From: an uncultured Odoribacter sp.
GTDB taxonomy: Bacteria > Bacteroidota > Bacteroidia > Bacteroidales > Marinifilaceae
Length of the DNA stretch: 6,141 nt
Assembly (NCBI GenBank): GCA_947176455.1
Contig: CAMWQQ010000096.1
Coordinates: 1 to 6,141, forward strand
Direction of reading: 5' to 3'
A model generated the notes under the pieces. The model made no database searches. It saw nothing but the letters and a program-made list of their open reading frames with translations, and was not told where the DNA came from. Both the position numbers and the translations under genes were made by a program. Shown in pieces: positions 5,561-6,141 of this stretch; the stretch's first letter is position 1; every line of letters starts with the position of its first letter.

Positions 5561-6141
5561 TTAATATCTTCTGTCGTACCAGGAGTCTTTTTTCATCAGT
5601 TTCAAATCCTGCAACATACTGGACCTGACGTTGATTTGAAAGTTGTAGGACTGGTGGGTTCCGAACGGGATGCAGGAAAAACGCATCTCCCAGCAGTGCA
5701 AATCCCGCGTAAGGTTAAAACTGGTGGCGGTGATTTCTCTTTGCTGGAAATCGTATCCTGTGCTATACCCCAATTTCCATTTGGGTGTCAGGGAGATGTC
5801 ACCGTTGATGCGAATCATCTGGGATATGGTGGTTTTGCTCAACGGATGTTTGGCTCCCGGGTCGGGGTTCCGGGTGTAGTTCTTGGAGTAGTTGAAGGTG
5901 TAGTCGAGGCTGATGCTCCAAGGTACTTCAAAATCCATGTAGTCTTCATAATGCCCGTAGCCTGCTGTTGCCAGTTTGTTTTGTTTCTCTTCTTTCTTTT
6001 TGCCTTTATCGGAAGAGAATTGTATGCCGGAGGAAGCGGATACCCGGGTGAGCCGTCCGACGCCTCCGTTGTATTTGTTGATGCGCACGGCATTGGCATT
6101 GATGGCATAGGGGTCTAACGTTCCGGAGAGGTTGATGTTGA
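5561..6141 (-). CDS. lptD: LPS-assembly outer membrane protein LptD, C-terminal part only
   Basis: The last 192 codons of a gene that enters from the right edge. LptD is the outer-membrane barrel that inserts lipopolysaccharide, working with the Lpt bridge. The fragment opens with SGTLDPYAINANAVRINKY, then has a low-complexity charged loop (KGKKKEEKQNK), then alternating beta-strand-like segments such as WSISLDYTFNYSKNY, TPKWKLGYSTGYDF and SFNLTRDLHCWEMRF. It ends in SYNFQINVRSSMLQDLKL followed by a short tail WYDRRY. The DLHCWEM and VRSS-LQDLKL blocks are, from memory, characteristic of the Bacteroidota LptD type. The C-terminal aromatic (Tyr) suits a BAM-assembled barrel. The frame is intact to the window edge; an apparent start at 6088 is an internal GTG. 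Another large beta-barrel family is possible but less likely. Confidence 0.82.
   Translation of the reverse strand, partial: NINLSGTLDPYAINANAVRINKYNGGVGRLTRVSASSGIQFSSDKGKKKEEKQNKLATAGYGHYEDYMDFEVPWSISLDYTFNYSKNYTRNPDPGAKHPLSKTTISQMIRINGDISLTPKWKLGYSTGYDFQQREITATSFNLTRDLHCWEMRFSCIPFGTHQSYNFQINVRSSMLQDLKLMKKDSWYDRRY

Noticed and set aside
5636..6118. 160-residue plus-strand open frame near the right edge
   Set aside because: It is antisense to the lptD C-terminus, which has clear family motifs. The composition is that of a shadow frame.
1..6141. Mobile element, phage, CRISPR, toxin-antitoxin or defence system
   Set aside because: No transposase, integrase, repeat array, terminal inverted repeats or defence-type domain is visible. 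All long genes are recognised housekeeping or envelope families.

Overview
The window reads as ordinary chromosome of a Bacteroidota bacterium, probably a gut member of the Bacteroidales. The evidence is the Bacteroidota-type LptD C-terminus, an M64 peptidase of the kind common in gut Bacteroides relatives, promoter candidates of the Bacteroidota form (TTTG-N20-TAnnTTTG), weak or absent Shine-Dalgarno sequences, and A/T-rich leaders. I see no insertion sequence, phage gene, CRISPR array, rRNA or tRNA.

Layout, left to right. (1) Positions 1-2513, minus strand: ppdK, pyruvate phosphate dikinase, complete at its N-terminus and cut by the left edge just before the catalytic-cysteine segment. (2) Positions 2514-2779: a divergent intergenic region with a GC-rich hairpin close to the ppdK start, two overlapping opposed promoter candidates, and a better promoter candidate close to the plus-strand gene. 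(3) Positions 2780-4226, plus strand: a two-gene unit with a 19-base gap, encoding a YhcC/YtqA-type radical SAM protein (TIGR01212 family) and a YbaK/ProXp-ala-type aminoacyl-tRNA deacylase. (4) Positions about 4218-4257: a long hairpin that includes the deacylase stop codon and lies between the convergent units. (5) Positions 4265-6141, minus strand: the C-terminal part of lptD, then 18 bases, then a secreted M64 zinc metallopeptidase; these two are probably cotranscribed from a promoter beyond the right edge.

Functionally these look like three separate themes: central carbon metabolism at the PEP/pyruvate node, a tRNA-related pair (possible wobble-base modification plus trans-editing of mischarged tRNA), and the cell envelope (LPS export porin plus an exported protease). 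The plus strand is G/T-rich throughout, whichever strand is coding, which points to replication-strand composition bias rather than gene transfer. I found no convincing undescribed system. The most interesting items are the tRNA-linked gene pair, the divergent control region, the stop-codon hairpin, and the lptD-M64 linkage.
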